Below are positions 1 through 7,199 of a DNA stretch of 13,426 nt, piece by piece. Numbering within the stretch: the first letter of the stretch is position 1; each line of letters starts with the position of its first letter. The translations under genes and the position numbers were made by a program. The stretch lies in the NCBI GenBank assembly GCA_003510215.1, contig DOKQ01000103.1:1-13426 (forward strand), in the 5' to 3' direction. This DNA comes from Erysipelotrichaceae bacterium (GTDB lineage Bacteria; Bacillota_I; Bacilli_A; Erysipelotrichales; Erysipelotrichaceae). The notes beneath the pieces are model-generated. The model was not told the DNA's origin. It made no database searches and saw only the letters and a list, made by a program, of their open reading frames with translations.

Positions 1-1292
1 TACCTACGATAATTTCCAGATGCCAGAGATTTGATTTCACCAAGGTTCCTACAACCGAGATTGCTCAAAGAGTGGAGGATGTTCTTGTCAATGAAGGAAT
101 TGATTTTCAGCCTGAAGTTGTTAGATTAGTTGCGACATTGGCAGAAGGTGGACTTAGAGATGCACTAAGTATTTTGGAACAGTGCATTGCCTATGGACAG
201 GATCATCTTGAAGTAAAACATGTCTATGATATTTATGGAATCACAACAGTGCAGGAGAAGCTTGAACTTTTGTTAGCTGTCTTTGATCAAAATGCAAAAA
301 CGATTTTAGATAAAGTTCGATTTATTAGTGAAAAAAGTTTTGATATTAAACGATTAACAGCAGACTTAATTGAACTGTTAAAAGAATGTGTAATCTATCA
401 GTACACAAAGGATGAATCGCTACTGCAAACAGCATCCGCAAGCGAGGTAAATCAGTTGCTTGAGCATTGTGATGCAAGCTGTGCTCTGCGAATGATTGAC
501 GTACTTATTGAAACCATGGAAAAATATCGTAATGCTACAAATATTCATGCATATTTTGAGATTGCTCTATTAAAAATGATGAATCTAACAGAGATAAAGG
601 AAATCGCTCTAAGAGTTCACACAGATGTAAAACCAGTTGTGAGTCAGGAAGTTGTAAAACATGAGACAGATACGAAGAAAGAAACACTTAAACCACACGT
701 AAAAGAGGAATTACCTCTACAAGAAGAAGTTATAGATCATAAAGAAGAAATCACACTACCTTTAAAAGAGGCAGTAGTGGAAACTCTGTCTACACAAGTC
801 AGTCAAGTTACTGAATTTGATGATTTAACCATTATAAGATACATGGTAGGTGCAGACAAAGAAACTAAAATTGAGGATGAGAGCAAGTGGGGTAGATATA
901 AAGAATATCTGCATGATTTAACATGGACAAAAATTGTTCGCTACATGGATTCATCGGAAGTATTTGTAAGCTCAAAAAATTACATTGTCATTTCAGTTCC
1001 TTATGAAGAAAATGCAAATATGATTAATGATGAATTACACAAAGATCAGCTTCTACTGTTTACAAAAGAAATTTTAAGTGTATCTAAGCAGGTTATTGCA
1101 ATTTCATCCGCTCAAAAAGAACGTGTACGCCAGGAATATATTCAAAGACACAAAAATGGTTCTTTACCTGCGGCCATTGAAGTCAAAATCGTTCAGCAGG
1201 AAGTGGTTAAAGTTGACGGGAACAAAAAAGAGACAATTGAAGAGCAATTGCTTGACCTCTTTGGAAATCACTTAGAAATTGTTGAGGAGTAA
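1..1292 (+). CDS. dnaX: DNA polymerase III subunit gamma/tau, 3' part (partial at left edge)
   Basis: The gene encodes the clamp-loader ATPase that, with delta and delta-prime, loads the beta clamp and couples the replicative polymerases. The frame is open from base 3 to the stop at 1290-1292, giving 429 residues in the window. The first visible residues, PTIISRCQRFDF, are the sensor 1-region motif typical of DnaX, so the Walker A part and zinc module lie to the left of the window. A GTG at 72 is only an internal codon. Next come the small helical and oligomerisation domains (about 40-190), then a charged Lys/Glu-rich linker (about 200-260), and a C-terminal tau-type domain ending in LLDLFGNHLEIVEE. 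I see no A7-type slippery site that would make a separate gamma product. The stop lies 2 bp before recR, and the recR ribosome binding site (GAGGAGT, 1284-1290) sits inside the last dnaX codons, so the two are translationally linked. Confidence 0.95.
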   Translation, partial: PTIISRCQRFDFTKVPTTEIAQRVEDVLVNEGIDFQPEVVRLVATLAEGGLRDALSILEQCIAYGQDHLEVKHVYDIYGITTVQEKLELLLAVFDQNAKTILDKVRFISEKSFDIKRLTADLIELLKECVIYQYTKDESLLQTASASEVNQLLEHCDASCALRMIDVLIETMEKYRNATNIHAYFEIALLKMMNLTEIKEIALRVHTDVKPVVSQEVVKHETDTKKETLKPHVKEELPLQEEVIDHKEEITLPLKEAVVETLSTQVSQVTEFDDLTIIRYMVGADKETKIEDESKWGRYKEYLHDLTWTKIVRYMDSSEVFVSSKNYIVISVPYEENANMINDELHKDQLLLFTKEILSVSKQVIAISSAQKERVRQEYIQRHKNGSLPAAIEVKIVQQEVVKVDGNKKETIEEQLLDLFGNHLEIVEE

Positions 1293-1294
1293 CT

Positions 1295-1885
1295 ATGTAT
1301 CCAAAATCAATGCTTCAATTAATTGAGGAACTTAAGAAGTTGCCGGGTGTCGGTATAAAGACAGCGGAGAGATATGCTTTCGAGATCATTTCAAGACCGA
1401 AAGAAGAGATTGAAGACTTCATCATTGCACTTGATCAAGTTAGAAAAAATCTTCAGTACTGCCATCGTTGTGGAAACTTGAGCGAGCAAGATTTATGTGA
1501 TATTTGCCTGGATAACTCACGGGATCAACATCTGATTTGTGTTGTTCAAGACCCAAAGGATGTCATAGCAATGGAAAAAACACAGCAATTTCATGGAGTA
1601 TATCATGTGCTTCATGGAGTCATATCAACATTTAAGGGGGTGCTTCCTGAGGATATTAACGTCTCTTCACTGATAGAAAGAGTCAATGAAGAGACAAGCG
1701 AGGTTATTATTGCTACCAATCCAACGATTGAAGGCGAAACGACTGCTTTGTATATCGCAAAGAAATTAGAGTCTAAAACACAAAATGTCACGAGATTGGC
1801 ATCAGGCCTACCGATGGGGGGGCATTTGGATTATGCGGATGAAATGACCTTAATCCGTGCGATTGAAGGACGAAAGAAAATCTAG
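1295..1885 (+). CDS. recR: Recombination mediator protein RecR
   Basis: RecR forms a ring-shaped DNA clamp and works with RecO (and RecF) to load RecA at gaps during recombinational repair. The protein has 196 residues, the usual length. An N-terminal helix-hairpin-helix is seen at LPGVGIKTAERYAF (16-29), followed by a four-cysteine zinc finger (C56, C59, C68, C71). The Toprim domain starts at ICVVQDPKDVIAMEK (81-95), contains YHVLHG (103-108) and IEGETTALYI (145-154), and the protein ends with the family-typical GLPMGGHLDYADEMTL (171-186). The VVQD in place of VVE also occurs in Bacillus RecR. The segment 111-118 reads STFKGVLP where the family normally has SPxxGIGP, a mild oddity. It begins 2 bp after dnaX with GAGGAGT as ribosome binding site. 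The small ybaB/yaaK gene usually found between dnaX and recR is absent here. Confidence 0.96.
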   Translation: MYPKSMLQLIEELKKLPGVGIKTAERYAFEIISRPKEEIEDFIIALDQVRKNLQYCHRCGNLSEQDLCDICLDNSRDQHLICVVQDPKDVIAMEKTQQFHGVYHVLHGVISTFKGVLPEDINVSSLIERVNEETSEVIIATNPTIEGETTALYIAKKLESKTQNVTRLASGLPMGGHLDYADEMTLIRAIEGRKKI

Positions 1886-1896
1886 GAGGGAAATAG

Positions 1897-3561
1897 ATGA
1901 AAACAGATATTCAGATCGCTCAAGAAAATACCATGGAGTCAATTGATCGAATTGCTCGAAAAGCTAAAATTGACCCAGAGTATCTTGAGCACTATGGTAA
2001 GTATAAGGCTAAGGTTAATTTAAAAATTTTAGAAAATATTCAAAGTAACCACAATGGTAAACTTATTTTAGTAACATCGATCAACCCAACAAAAGCAGGT
2101 GAAGGTAAATCGACCACGACCGTAGGTCTAGTGGATGGATTGGCTAGACTTAATAAAATGGTCATCGGTGCTTTAAGAGAGCCATCCTTAGGCCCAGTAT
2201 TTGGTGTTAAGGGTGGTGCAACGGGTGGAGGATATGCACAAGTTGTCCCAATGGAAGATATCAATCTACACTTTAATGGGGATATGCATGCAATAACAAC
2301 GGCAAATAACCTGATTAGTGCAGCTATCGACAACCATTTGCATTTTGGCAATGCATTAAATATCAATCCTGAACGAATTATGTGGAAACGTGCCATGGAC
2401 ATGAACGATCGCTCGTTAAGACAAGTCGTAGTTGGTATTGGTGATAAGAATGGTGTTGAACGCAAAGATGGTTTCAACATTACAGTAGCATCAGAAATCA
2501 TGGCGATTCTGTGCTTATCAAAATCACTTCAGGATTTTCAACAGCGTGTTGAAAAAGCTGTTGTTGCATACACAATGGATGATAAACCAGTGTTTGTTAA
2601 GGATTTGGAAGTTGGTGGTGCTGTAGCCATGATTATGAGCGAAGCAATTAAACCAAATCTTGTACAAACGCTTGAAAAAGTTCCAGTTCTTATTCATGGT
2701 GGACCTTTCGCAAATATTGCACATGGCTGTAATTCTATTATCGCCACTCAATTAGGGCTGAAGTTAGCTGATTACGTAGTAACAGAAGCAGGATTTGGTG
2801 TTGACTTAGGTGCTGAGAAGTTTATGGATATTAAATGTCAAGTTGGTAACTTTACTCCAAATGTCGTTGTGGTTGTCGCAACAGTTCGTGCTCTAAAACT
2901 ACATGGTGGTATGCAAGCCGATCAACTTAAGGAAGAAAATGTGGATGCGTTATCTGCCGGCGTGGAAAACCTTGCAAAACATTTGGATACGATTCGCAAG
3001 TATCGAGTTCCTTATGTTGTTGCAATTAATCGCTTCTCATCAGATTCACAAGATGAATTAAACTGGTTGATGGACTGGTGTGAAAACCATGGGCATACAG
3101 CTGTCATTAATGAGTCATGGGGTAAAGGGAGTGCTGGAGCAGAAGACTTAGCCAAAGAGGTTATCCGAGCCTGTGAGAAGGAAAGTCACTTTATGCCACT
3201 GGTACTTAAAGAACAAACCATTGAAGAAAAAGTCGAGAAAATTGTTAAAGAAGTATATGGTGGGCGTAGTGTCGTATATTCTGAAAATGCACTAAAGCAA
3301 CTTGAGGCGATTAAAGAAAATGGTTGGAATCATCTTAATGTGTGTATGGCAAAAAACCAATATTCATTAACTGATAATCCTAAACTATTAGGTCGTCCAA
3401 AGGACTTTGATATTCATGTAAGTGAGCTAAGAGTTAGTAATGGGGCAGGATTTGTTGTGGTACTTACTGGTGCTGTTATGACAATGCCTGGATTACCAAG
3501 AAAACCCGCCGCAAATAATATGGGTGTTGACGAAAAAGGAAATATTTTCGGTTTATTTTGA
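1897..3561 (+). CDS. fhs: Formate--tetrahydrofolate ligase
   Basis: The enzyme joins formate to tetrahydrofolate using ATP, giving 10-formyl-THF for purine, thymidylate and initiator-tRNA formylation in the cytoplasm. The protein has 554 residues, the usual full length. The ATP-binding P-loop TKAGEGKSTTT is at 66-75. Strongly conserved family stretches are REPSLGPVFGVKGGATGGGYAQV (94-116, given here as key positions), HGGPFANIAHGCNS (267-280), VTEAGFGVDLGAEKF (295-309) and the folate-site motif MTMPGLPRKPAA (528-539). The ATG at 1897 has a strong AGGAGGG (1884-1890) overlapping the recR stop, so it is probably co-transcribed with dnaX and recR. There is no terminator between this gene and the next one. 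The long reverse-strand open frames inside it are shadows. Identification is secure; its place behind recR is a lineage arrangement with no obvious functional logic. Confidence 0.97.
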   Translation: MKTDIQIAQENTMESIDRIARKAKIDPEYLEHYGKYKAKVNLKILENIQSNHNGKLILVTSINPTKAGEGKSTTTVGLVDGLARLNKMVIGALREPSLGPVFGVKGGATGGGYAQVVPMEDINLHFNGDMHAITTANNLISAAIDNHLHFGNALNINPERIMWKRAMDMNDRSLRQVVVGIGDKNGVERKDGFNITVASEIMAILCLSKSLQDFQQRVEKAVVAYTMDDKPVFVKDLEVGGAVAMIMSEAIKPNLVQTLEKVPVLIHGGPFANIAHGCNSIIATQLGLKLADYVVTEAGFGVDLGAEKFMDIKCQVGNFTPNVVVVVATVRALKLHGGMQADQLKEENVDALSAGVENLAKHLDTIRKYRVPYVVAINRFSSDSQDELNWLMDWCENHGHTAVINESWGKGSAGAEDLAKEVIRACEKESHFMPLVLKEQTIEEKVEKIVKEVYGGRSVVYSENALKQLEAIKENGWNHLNVCMAKNQYSLTDNPKLLGRPKDFDIHVSELRVSNGAGFVVVLTGAVMTMPGLPRKPAANNMGVDEKGNIFGLF

Positions 3562-3583
3562 GTTAACGTGAGGAGTGAAGAAA

Positions 3584-4501
3584 ATGGCTTCGATAGCATA
3601 TGTTACAGATCGTAAAATGATTGATTTTCATCGAATTAATGGCAATCATTCCATAAACTTTTGGCGACTAAGCTCTTCAAAGCGATTTTCTTCATTTCAT
3701 TCGGGAGATTATTTATTCTTTCTTGCGAAGCAAACAACAAAAGAAAAAAACAAAGAAAAAGGGATTGTAGGTTATGGGAAGTTCATCTCATCAAAGTCTA
3801 TGTCTTTAAATCAAATGTGGAATCAGTATGAGGTTTTAAATGGTTATGCTACCAAGCAAGAGTTAAAAGAAGCTATTTCTAAAGTATCCAAACAGCATGT
3901 TGTACCAAAATCAATGAACTGTCTTCTGCTAAGTGATGTTGTTTTTTTTCAGGCACCTGTGTATCTTAGTGAAATCGGTATTCAGATATCGAATAGCCTT
4001 GAAAGTTTCATTTATTTAGATAAATATGGTGTTGAAGCGACTACACAGATTCTACATAAAGCGAATGAAGTAGGTATCGACTCCTGGCAATTTGCTATGG
4101 ATTCAACGCTTAAAGAGGATGTTTTCAGTCAAGATTTAATCCAACATACCATTGCAAAACAGATTTATCAGTTCTTTGATCCACAAAAAAAGCAACCCAA
4201 GGTGTTTAATAGATTGCTGAGTGAAAATGAAGAACTGGAGTTTGTTAAGGGTGGAAAGCAAGTGCTTATTAACCGTAGAACGTATGAACTTATCTTCTCG
4301 CTTGAATCAACGAGTAAGATCAAAGATCCTCAGGTGTTTGAATTAATCGGAAGAATCTTTGCGCTCCATCGCAATTTAAAAGATCACCATGAACTCAAAG
4401 GATTACCAATCCAATATCGAGTTCTTAGTGATCAGCTTCTTCCTGATCTGATTGTTGATTCGTGTTCTAAAATGGGTATAAATGTAGAAATAACAAAATA
4501 G
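3584..4501 (+). CDS. Unrecognised protein with a possible PUA/EVE-like N-terminal domain
   Basis: The protein has 305 residues from ATG 3584, chosen because AGGAG at 3571-3575 is 8 nt upstream; the GTG at 3575 lies inside that site. I do not recognise the whole protein. The first ~145 residues resemble PUA-like (EVE-type) folds by pattern: INFWRLS (24-30), SGDYLFFLAK (40-49), GIVGYGKF (60-67), WNQYEVLNGY (79-88) and CLLLSDVVFF (113-122) match the NFWRP / GE.F.FK / IVG.G.F / AW..FG..NG / C..L....FF order of such domains. The rest (about 160-305) is mixed alpha/beta, with no signal peptide, membrane segment or evident catalytic motif. PUA/EVE domains bind nucleic acid, often modified bases, so a nucleic-acid reader role is possible but only inferred. 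It is the last gene of the dnaX-recR-fhs run, 22 bp after fhs, and its stop codon lies inside a terminator stem. Confidence 0.8.
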   Translation: MASIAYVTDRKMIDFHRINGNHSINFWRLSSSKRFSSFHSGDYLFFLAKQTTKEKNKEKGIVGYGKFISSKSMSLNQMWNQYEVLNGYATKQELKEAISKVSKQHVVPKSMNCLLLSDVVFFQAPVYLSEIGIQISNSLESFIYLDKYGVEATTQILHKANEVGIDSWQFAMDSTLKEDVFSQDLIQHTIAKQIYQFFDPQKKQPKVFNRLLSENEELEFVKGGKQVLINRRTYELIFSLESTSKIKDPQVFELIGRIFALHRNLKDHHELKGLPIQYRVLSDQLLPDLIVDSCSKMGINVEITK

Positions 4502-4518
4502 TCTTCGGGCTATTTTTT
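4495..4518 (+). terminator. Rho-independent terminator with UUCG tetraloop
   Basis: AAAATAGTC (4495-4503), loop TTCG (4504-4507), GGCTATTTT (4508-4516), with the T run continuing to 4518. All nine pairs form in the plus-strand RNA (one is G-U), and the loop is the very stable C(UUCG)G type. It ends the dnaX-recR-fhs-3584 transcript and overlaps the stop codons of both convergent genes. On the minus strand the same hairpin has a C-A mismatch next to the loop and so should be weaker there. Confidence 0.8.
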
Positions 4519-5049
4519 GTATTCTAGCATTCGAACAAACTTGCTCTTTGCTTTTCTAAACTCAATATTTAGGGACGAAAGCACTTCTAAATAGTGCTCT
4601 TTTGCGTCAAAAATACCAGCATGAAGCTCATATTCTATTTCGTAGTCCATCGTTTCATCAAAAAAGGTCTGATCCAAACACCAACACCCAAATGAGTCAC
4701 AATACATGCTACGAATCGTAGTGGTTGTCCCAATCGGGTATAGTTTTCCAGTTATATGATGATGTTCAAGAAGTGCACGTATTCTTGAGTCTTCAATATT
4801 AAAAGTAGATAGCGTAAATTCAATCTCTTCGTTTCCTAGTGCTACAGGAAATTTTGCAGTAAAAATACACTCATCACCAACCTCGCGTATCCGAACCATC
4901 CAACGTTGCTTCTGTAACTGTTGATCTTCAGTATCAAAGTAAGTGTTCTTCTGTTCTTTTGTGGCATTGAATTGGAAAAAGTCGTTTAATCGCTTAAATT
5001 GTTCATGAGTTAGAAGTGTCTTATACTCGATTTCAAGCTGTCTGTTCAT
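4510..5049 (-). CDS. CYTH (triphosphate tunnel) domain protein, YjbK-like
   Basis: Triphosphate tunnel enzymes hydrolyse triphosphate groups (inorganic triphosphate, thiamine triphosphate) or bind nucleotides in a beta-barrel lined with Arg/Lys and acidic metal ligands. The protein has 179 residues. The signature ExExK is at E6-I-E8-Y-K10. It is followed by NTYFDT (35-40), basic VRIRE (52-56), FTAKFP (63-68), the acidic strand DYEIEYE (135-141) and a C-terminal basic KSKFVRML (168-175), all as expected for the barrel. The start is ATG at 5049 with AAAGGATGAT upstream on this strand; a TTG 30 bases further upstream overlaps the nadK promoter and has no binding site. It is divergent from nadK. 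In Bacillus, yjbK lies near the NAD kinase gene and a (p)ppGpp synthetase gene, so the neighbourhood is partly conserved. The exact substrate cannot be read from the sequence. Confidence 0.88.
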   Translation of the reverse strand: MNRQLEIEYKTLLTHEQFKRLNDFFQFNATKEQKNTYFDTEDQQLQKQRWMVRIREVGDECIFTAKFPVALGNEEIEFTLSTFNIEDSRIRALLEHHHITGKLYPIGTTTTIRSMYCDSFGCWCLDQTFFDETMDYEIEYELHAGIFDAKEHYLEVLSSLNIEFRKAKSKFVRMLEYKK

Positions 5050-5050
5050 A

Positions 5051-5077
5051 GTATCATCCTTTATTTTTATATGATAC
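5051..5077. promoter_or_regulatory. 7-bp inverted repeat in the CYTH/nadK divergent region
   Basis: GTATCAT (5051-5057) and ATGATAC (5071-5077) are perfect inverted copies separated by 13 bases. The right arm overlaps the nadK -10 region; the left arm lies just upstream of the CYTH start and overlaps its ribosome binding site. The placement would suit an operator acting on both genes, but the arms are short and AT-rich, so chance is a real alternative. Confidence 0.35.
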
Positions 5078-5080
5078 AAT
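5072..5080 (+). promoter_or_regulatory. Extended -10 promoter of nadK
   Basis: TGATACAAT is a TGn-extended -10 (hexamer TACAAT, 5075-5080). No good -35 hexamer is seen at 16-18 bp, as is common with extended -10 promoters. The predicted start of transcription near 5087 leaves a leader of about 22 nt before ATG 5109. Confidence 0.55.
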
Positions 5081-5108
5081 AGTTACGAACAAATTGAAAG
5101 GGAATGCT

Positions 5109-5891
5109 ATGGAACGATTCACAATAACAACAAGAGTAGATGAACAGTCTAAACAGCTTGGAGAACAAGTCAAAGAGCGTCTTCTACACTTAGGATGGAT
5201 GTACGATGACCAATCACCCGAGATCTTAATTAGTGTTGGCGGAGATGGAACGATGCTTCATGCAGTACATCAGCGAATTGATATAATTGATCAGGTAGTT
5301 TTCGTGGGTATACACACAGGAACACTTGGCTTTTTAACCGATTATGCTGTGAGCGAAGTTGATCAGTTAATCGAAGATGTAACTACGAAATCACCAAAAA
5401 TAGACCAGGTATTCCTGATTCAGATCGACCGGAAAAATCACAAAGACTTACCACCGCTTTTTGCACTTAATGAGGCAAGAGTTGAGAATATTATTAAGAC
5501 TCAACGCATTGAAGTGTTTCTAAATGATGAGTATTTAGAGACATTTAGAGGCAATGGACTATGCATTAGTGGTCAGCTTGGATCAACAGCGTACAATCGA
5601 TCTATCGCAGGTGCAGTAATTATGCCAGACTTTGCAGCTTTGCAAATGATCGAAATTGCAGGAATTCATCATCAGCTTTCAAAATCACTTGGATCCCCGC
5701 TTATTGTGTCTCCGGATACAAAGATTAAGTTAAAAAGTGACTCCTTTTACGACACAATCTTAGCTTATGATCATCTTCATGTAAGATTAGACGGGATTAA
5801 TGAAGTGACTTGCTTTAGAAGTAATAAATGTGTAAAGTTCGCAAGATATCGAAAGACATCCTATATTCAAAGACTACATAGCTTATATTAA
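5109..5891 (+). CDS. nadK: NAD kinase
   Basis: The enzyme phosphorylates NAD to NADP in the cytoplasm using ATP or polyphosphate, and so sets the NADPH pool. The protein has 260 residues from ATG 5109, chosen because AAAGGGA (5097-5103) sits just upstream; a TTG at 5094 in the same frame would lie on top of that site. Motifs visible are GGDGT (44-48, the catalytic/ATP motif), GIHTGTLGFLTDY (67-79), the NAD-binding NE pair N121-E122 in FALNEARVEN, and GSTAYN (158-163), followed by SLGSPLIVSP further on. The length fits the short Firmicutes type (PpnKA/YjbN-like). One departure is seen: the usual GDGL..STP(T/S)GSTAYN reads GNGLCISGQLGSTAYN (148-163), replacing the Asp and the TPT segment. It is a single-gene transcription unit with its own promoter and terminator, divergent from the CYTH gene. 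Confidence 0.94.
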   Translation: MERFTITTRVDEQSKQLGEQVKERLLHLGWMYDDQSPEILISVGGDGTMLHAVHQRIDIIDQVVFVGIHTGTLGFLTDYAVSEVDQLIEDVTTKSPKIDQVFLIQIDRKNHKDLPPLFALNEARVENIIKTQRIEVFLNDEYLETFRGNGLCISGQLGSTAYNRSIAGAVIMPDFAALQMIEIAGIHHQLSKSLGSPLIVSPDTKIKLKSDSFYDTILAYDHLHVRLDGINEVTCFRSNKCVKFARYRKTSYIQRLHSLY

Positions 5892-5892
5892 G

Positions 5893-5920
5893 AAAAAACT
5901 GGAAATATTTCCAGTTTTTT
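5893..5920. terminator. Bidirectional terminator between nadK and rodA
   Basis: A perfect 28-base palindrome: A6CTGGAAA (5893-5905), centre TA, TTTCCAGT6 (5908-5920). Read either way it gives a CTGGAAA/TTTCCAG stem followed by a run of U. It begins just after the nadK stop (5889-5891) and overlaps the stop of the convergent rodA-like gene (5919-5921), so it should serve both. Confidence 0.85.
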
Positions 5921-7106
5921 AGTGTAAGGTTCGTGAGTGGTTTTCAGAACTCATATGCAAGATGATCGCTAGAGGAATCATAAATGACCATAACGACGAT
6001 CCTCCATAGGAGATAAAGGGTAAGGTAACACCGGTAATAGGCAATATTCCAACGATCATACCCATATTCTGAAACTGTTGATAAAGCAGAATGCCCAACA
6101 GTCCAGCCACAAGATATCGTTCCCTTGGCTGATCATATTTATACGCAATATGTAATAGTTTTAAATCAAGTATTAAACTGGCAAGTAAAACGGATGCTGT
6201 TCCAAGAAAGCCATGATTCTTGGCAACAACCGCAAAAATAAAGTCATTCTGTGGTTCCGCAAATCGAATGAGAGACGATTGAAGACCATGCCCCGTCCAT
6301 CCTGAGGATCCAACCGCAAGCAATGCAGTATACAACTGATTGCCCCAAGTCAAAATGTACTTTTCAGTTTCAAGCCAACCGTAAAAACGATTCAATTTAT
6401 AAGGCGCACCTAGAATGGATGCTAACAGGTCAGGTCTTGTTTCAAACAAAAAGATAACACCACCAAAGCCTAAAAATAAAGCGAGTACACCTAACCAAAT
6501 CCACTGTTTTTTGATACCAGAAACAGCCAATATAGCAATAATTGAGATAACAATAATGACAGGTATACCTGTGTCTGGTTGAAGGAAAATTAGAAACAAT
6601 GGGGGAAGAGCAATTTTAAGCACTTTGAGAAACAGTCGTATATCTGAACCGTAGGTAACCTGAGTTAATGACCGGTTATGTTCATCCACAATATTCGCCG
6701 TCATGATGATAAGTACAATCTTCATAAACTCACTTGGCTGAAGGGAAATTCCAGGAAGGAATATCCAAGCCCGTGTTCCGTTAACCGGCCAAATTAAGGG
6801 TAGGTTGATCACTTTATCAACTAATAGTAATACAAGCAAAATCATCAATATCCAATAAAATACTCGAATCCCAGTAAATAGGCGATCGATTCCAAAGATG
6901 AGTAATCCTGATAATAAGGCGAAGCCACTAAGATAGAATAAAATCTGTTTGATGAACAACTCCTTTCCATTGATATTAGATGCGGTTAATGGAATAGCTC
7001 CGTAAATTGCAATCAAACTTAAAACAGCCATTAATAATAATAGCCCAATAAGTACTTTATCTATATGAAATGGACGCTTTGACTGCGACGGCCGTTGATT
7101 TACCAA
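5919..7106 (-). CDS. rodA: SEDS peptidoglycan polymerase, RodA-like (FtsW/RodA/SpoVE family)
   Basis: SEDS proteins are multi-pass membrane glycosyltransferases that polymerise lipid II into glycan strands together with a class B PBP; RodA acts in side-wall elongation. The protein has 395 residues from a TTG start at 7106, preceded on this strand by AGGAGTGAT with 8 nt spacing after AGGAG. No ATG lies nearby, and a TTG further upstream has no binding site. About ten hydrophobic segments are present. Family motifs are GTRAWIFLPGISLQPSEFMK (110-129), QPDTG (176-180), EPQNDFIFAVVAKNHGFLG (284-302, with D288 at the catalytic Asp position), and FQNMGMIVGILPITG (345-359) followed by PFISYGGSS (363-371). 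The FQN.GM and P.TG...PF.SYGGSS forms favour RodA over FtsW, but the split cannot be proven by eye. It is convergent to nadK and divergent from the PTS-like gene. Confidence 0.85.
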   Translation of the reverse strand: MVNQRPSQSKRPFHIDKVLIGLLLLMAVLSLIAIYGAIPLTASNINGKELFIKQILFYLSGFALLSGLLIFGIDRLFTGIRVFYWILMILLVLLLVDKVINLPLIWPVNGTRAWIFLPGISLQPSEFMKIVLIIMTANIVDEHNRSLTQVTYGSDIRLFLKVLKIALPPLFLIFLQPDTGIPVIIVISIIAILAVSGIKKQWIWLGVLALFLGFGGVIFLFETRPDLLASILGAPYKLNRFYGWLETEKYILTWGNQLYTALLAVGSSGWTGHGLQSSLIRFAEPQNDFIFAVVAKNHGFLGTASVLLASLILDLKLLHIAYKYDQPRERYLVAGLLGILLYQQFQNMGMIVGILPITGVTLPFISYGGSSLWSFMIPLAIILHMSSENHSRTLH

Positions 7107-7167
7107 AAGAATCACTCCTACTTTATAAAAAAATGAATTCAAAACTTCTTATTTGTACTGAATCAAG

Positions 7168-7173
7168 TATAAT
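7168..7173 (+). promoter_or_regulatory. Likely -10 of the PTS-like gene (overlapping a minus-strand -10-like site)
   Basis: A perfect TATAAT lies 26 bases before the ATG at 7200. The -35 region is poor (TTCTTA at 7146-7151 with 16-bp spacing is the best seen). The opposite strand of 7166-7171 reads TATACT, a possible -10 for the divergent rodA-like gene. The -10 also lies in one arm of an imperfect inverted repeat, TTGTACT (7153-7159) / AGTATAA (7166-7172). Confidence 0.5.
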
Positions 7174-7199
7174 GTTATCATAGAATGCGAGGTGATTGT

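Noticed and set aside
72..74. GTG at 72 as a gene start
   Set aside because: The same frame is open to the left edge and encodes the conserved DnaX motif SRCQRFDF before this codon, so it is internal.
1218..1232. Run of A in dnaX (AACAAAAAAGAG) as a programmed frameshift site for the gamma form
   Set aside because: The run is too close to the end of the gene (about 20 codons) and is not in the A-AAA-AAG phase; no A7 slippery site with a stimulatory stem is visible elsewhere in the part shown.
2040..2501. Antisense open frame of 153 codons inside fhs
   Set aside because: It lies wholly opposite a strongly conserved part of fhs, has no ribosome binding site or recognisable domain, and its composition is that expected from the reverse of a coding strand.
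7185..7199. ATG at 7185 as start of the PTS-like protein
   Set aside because: It overlaps the GAGGTGA binding site for ATG 7200 and has no site of its own.
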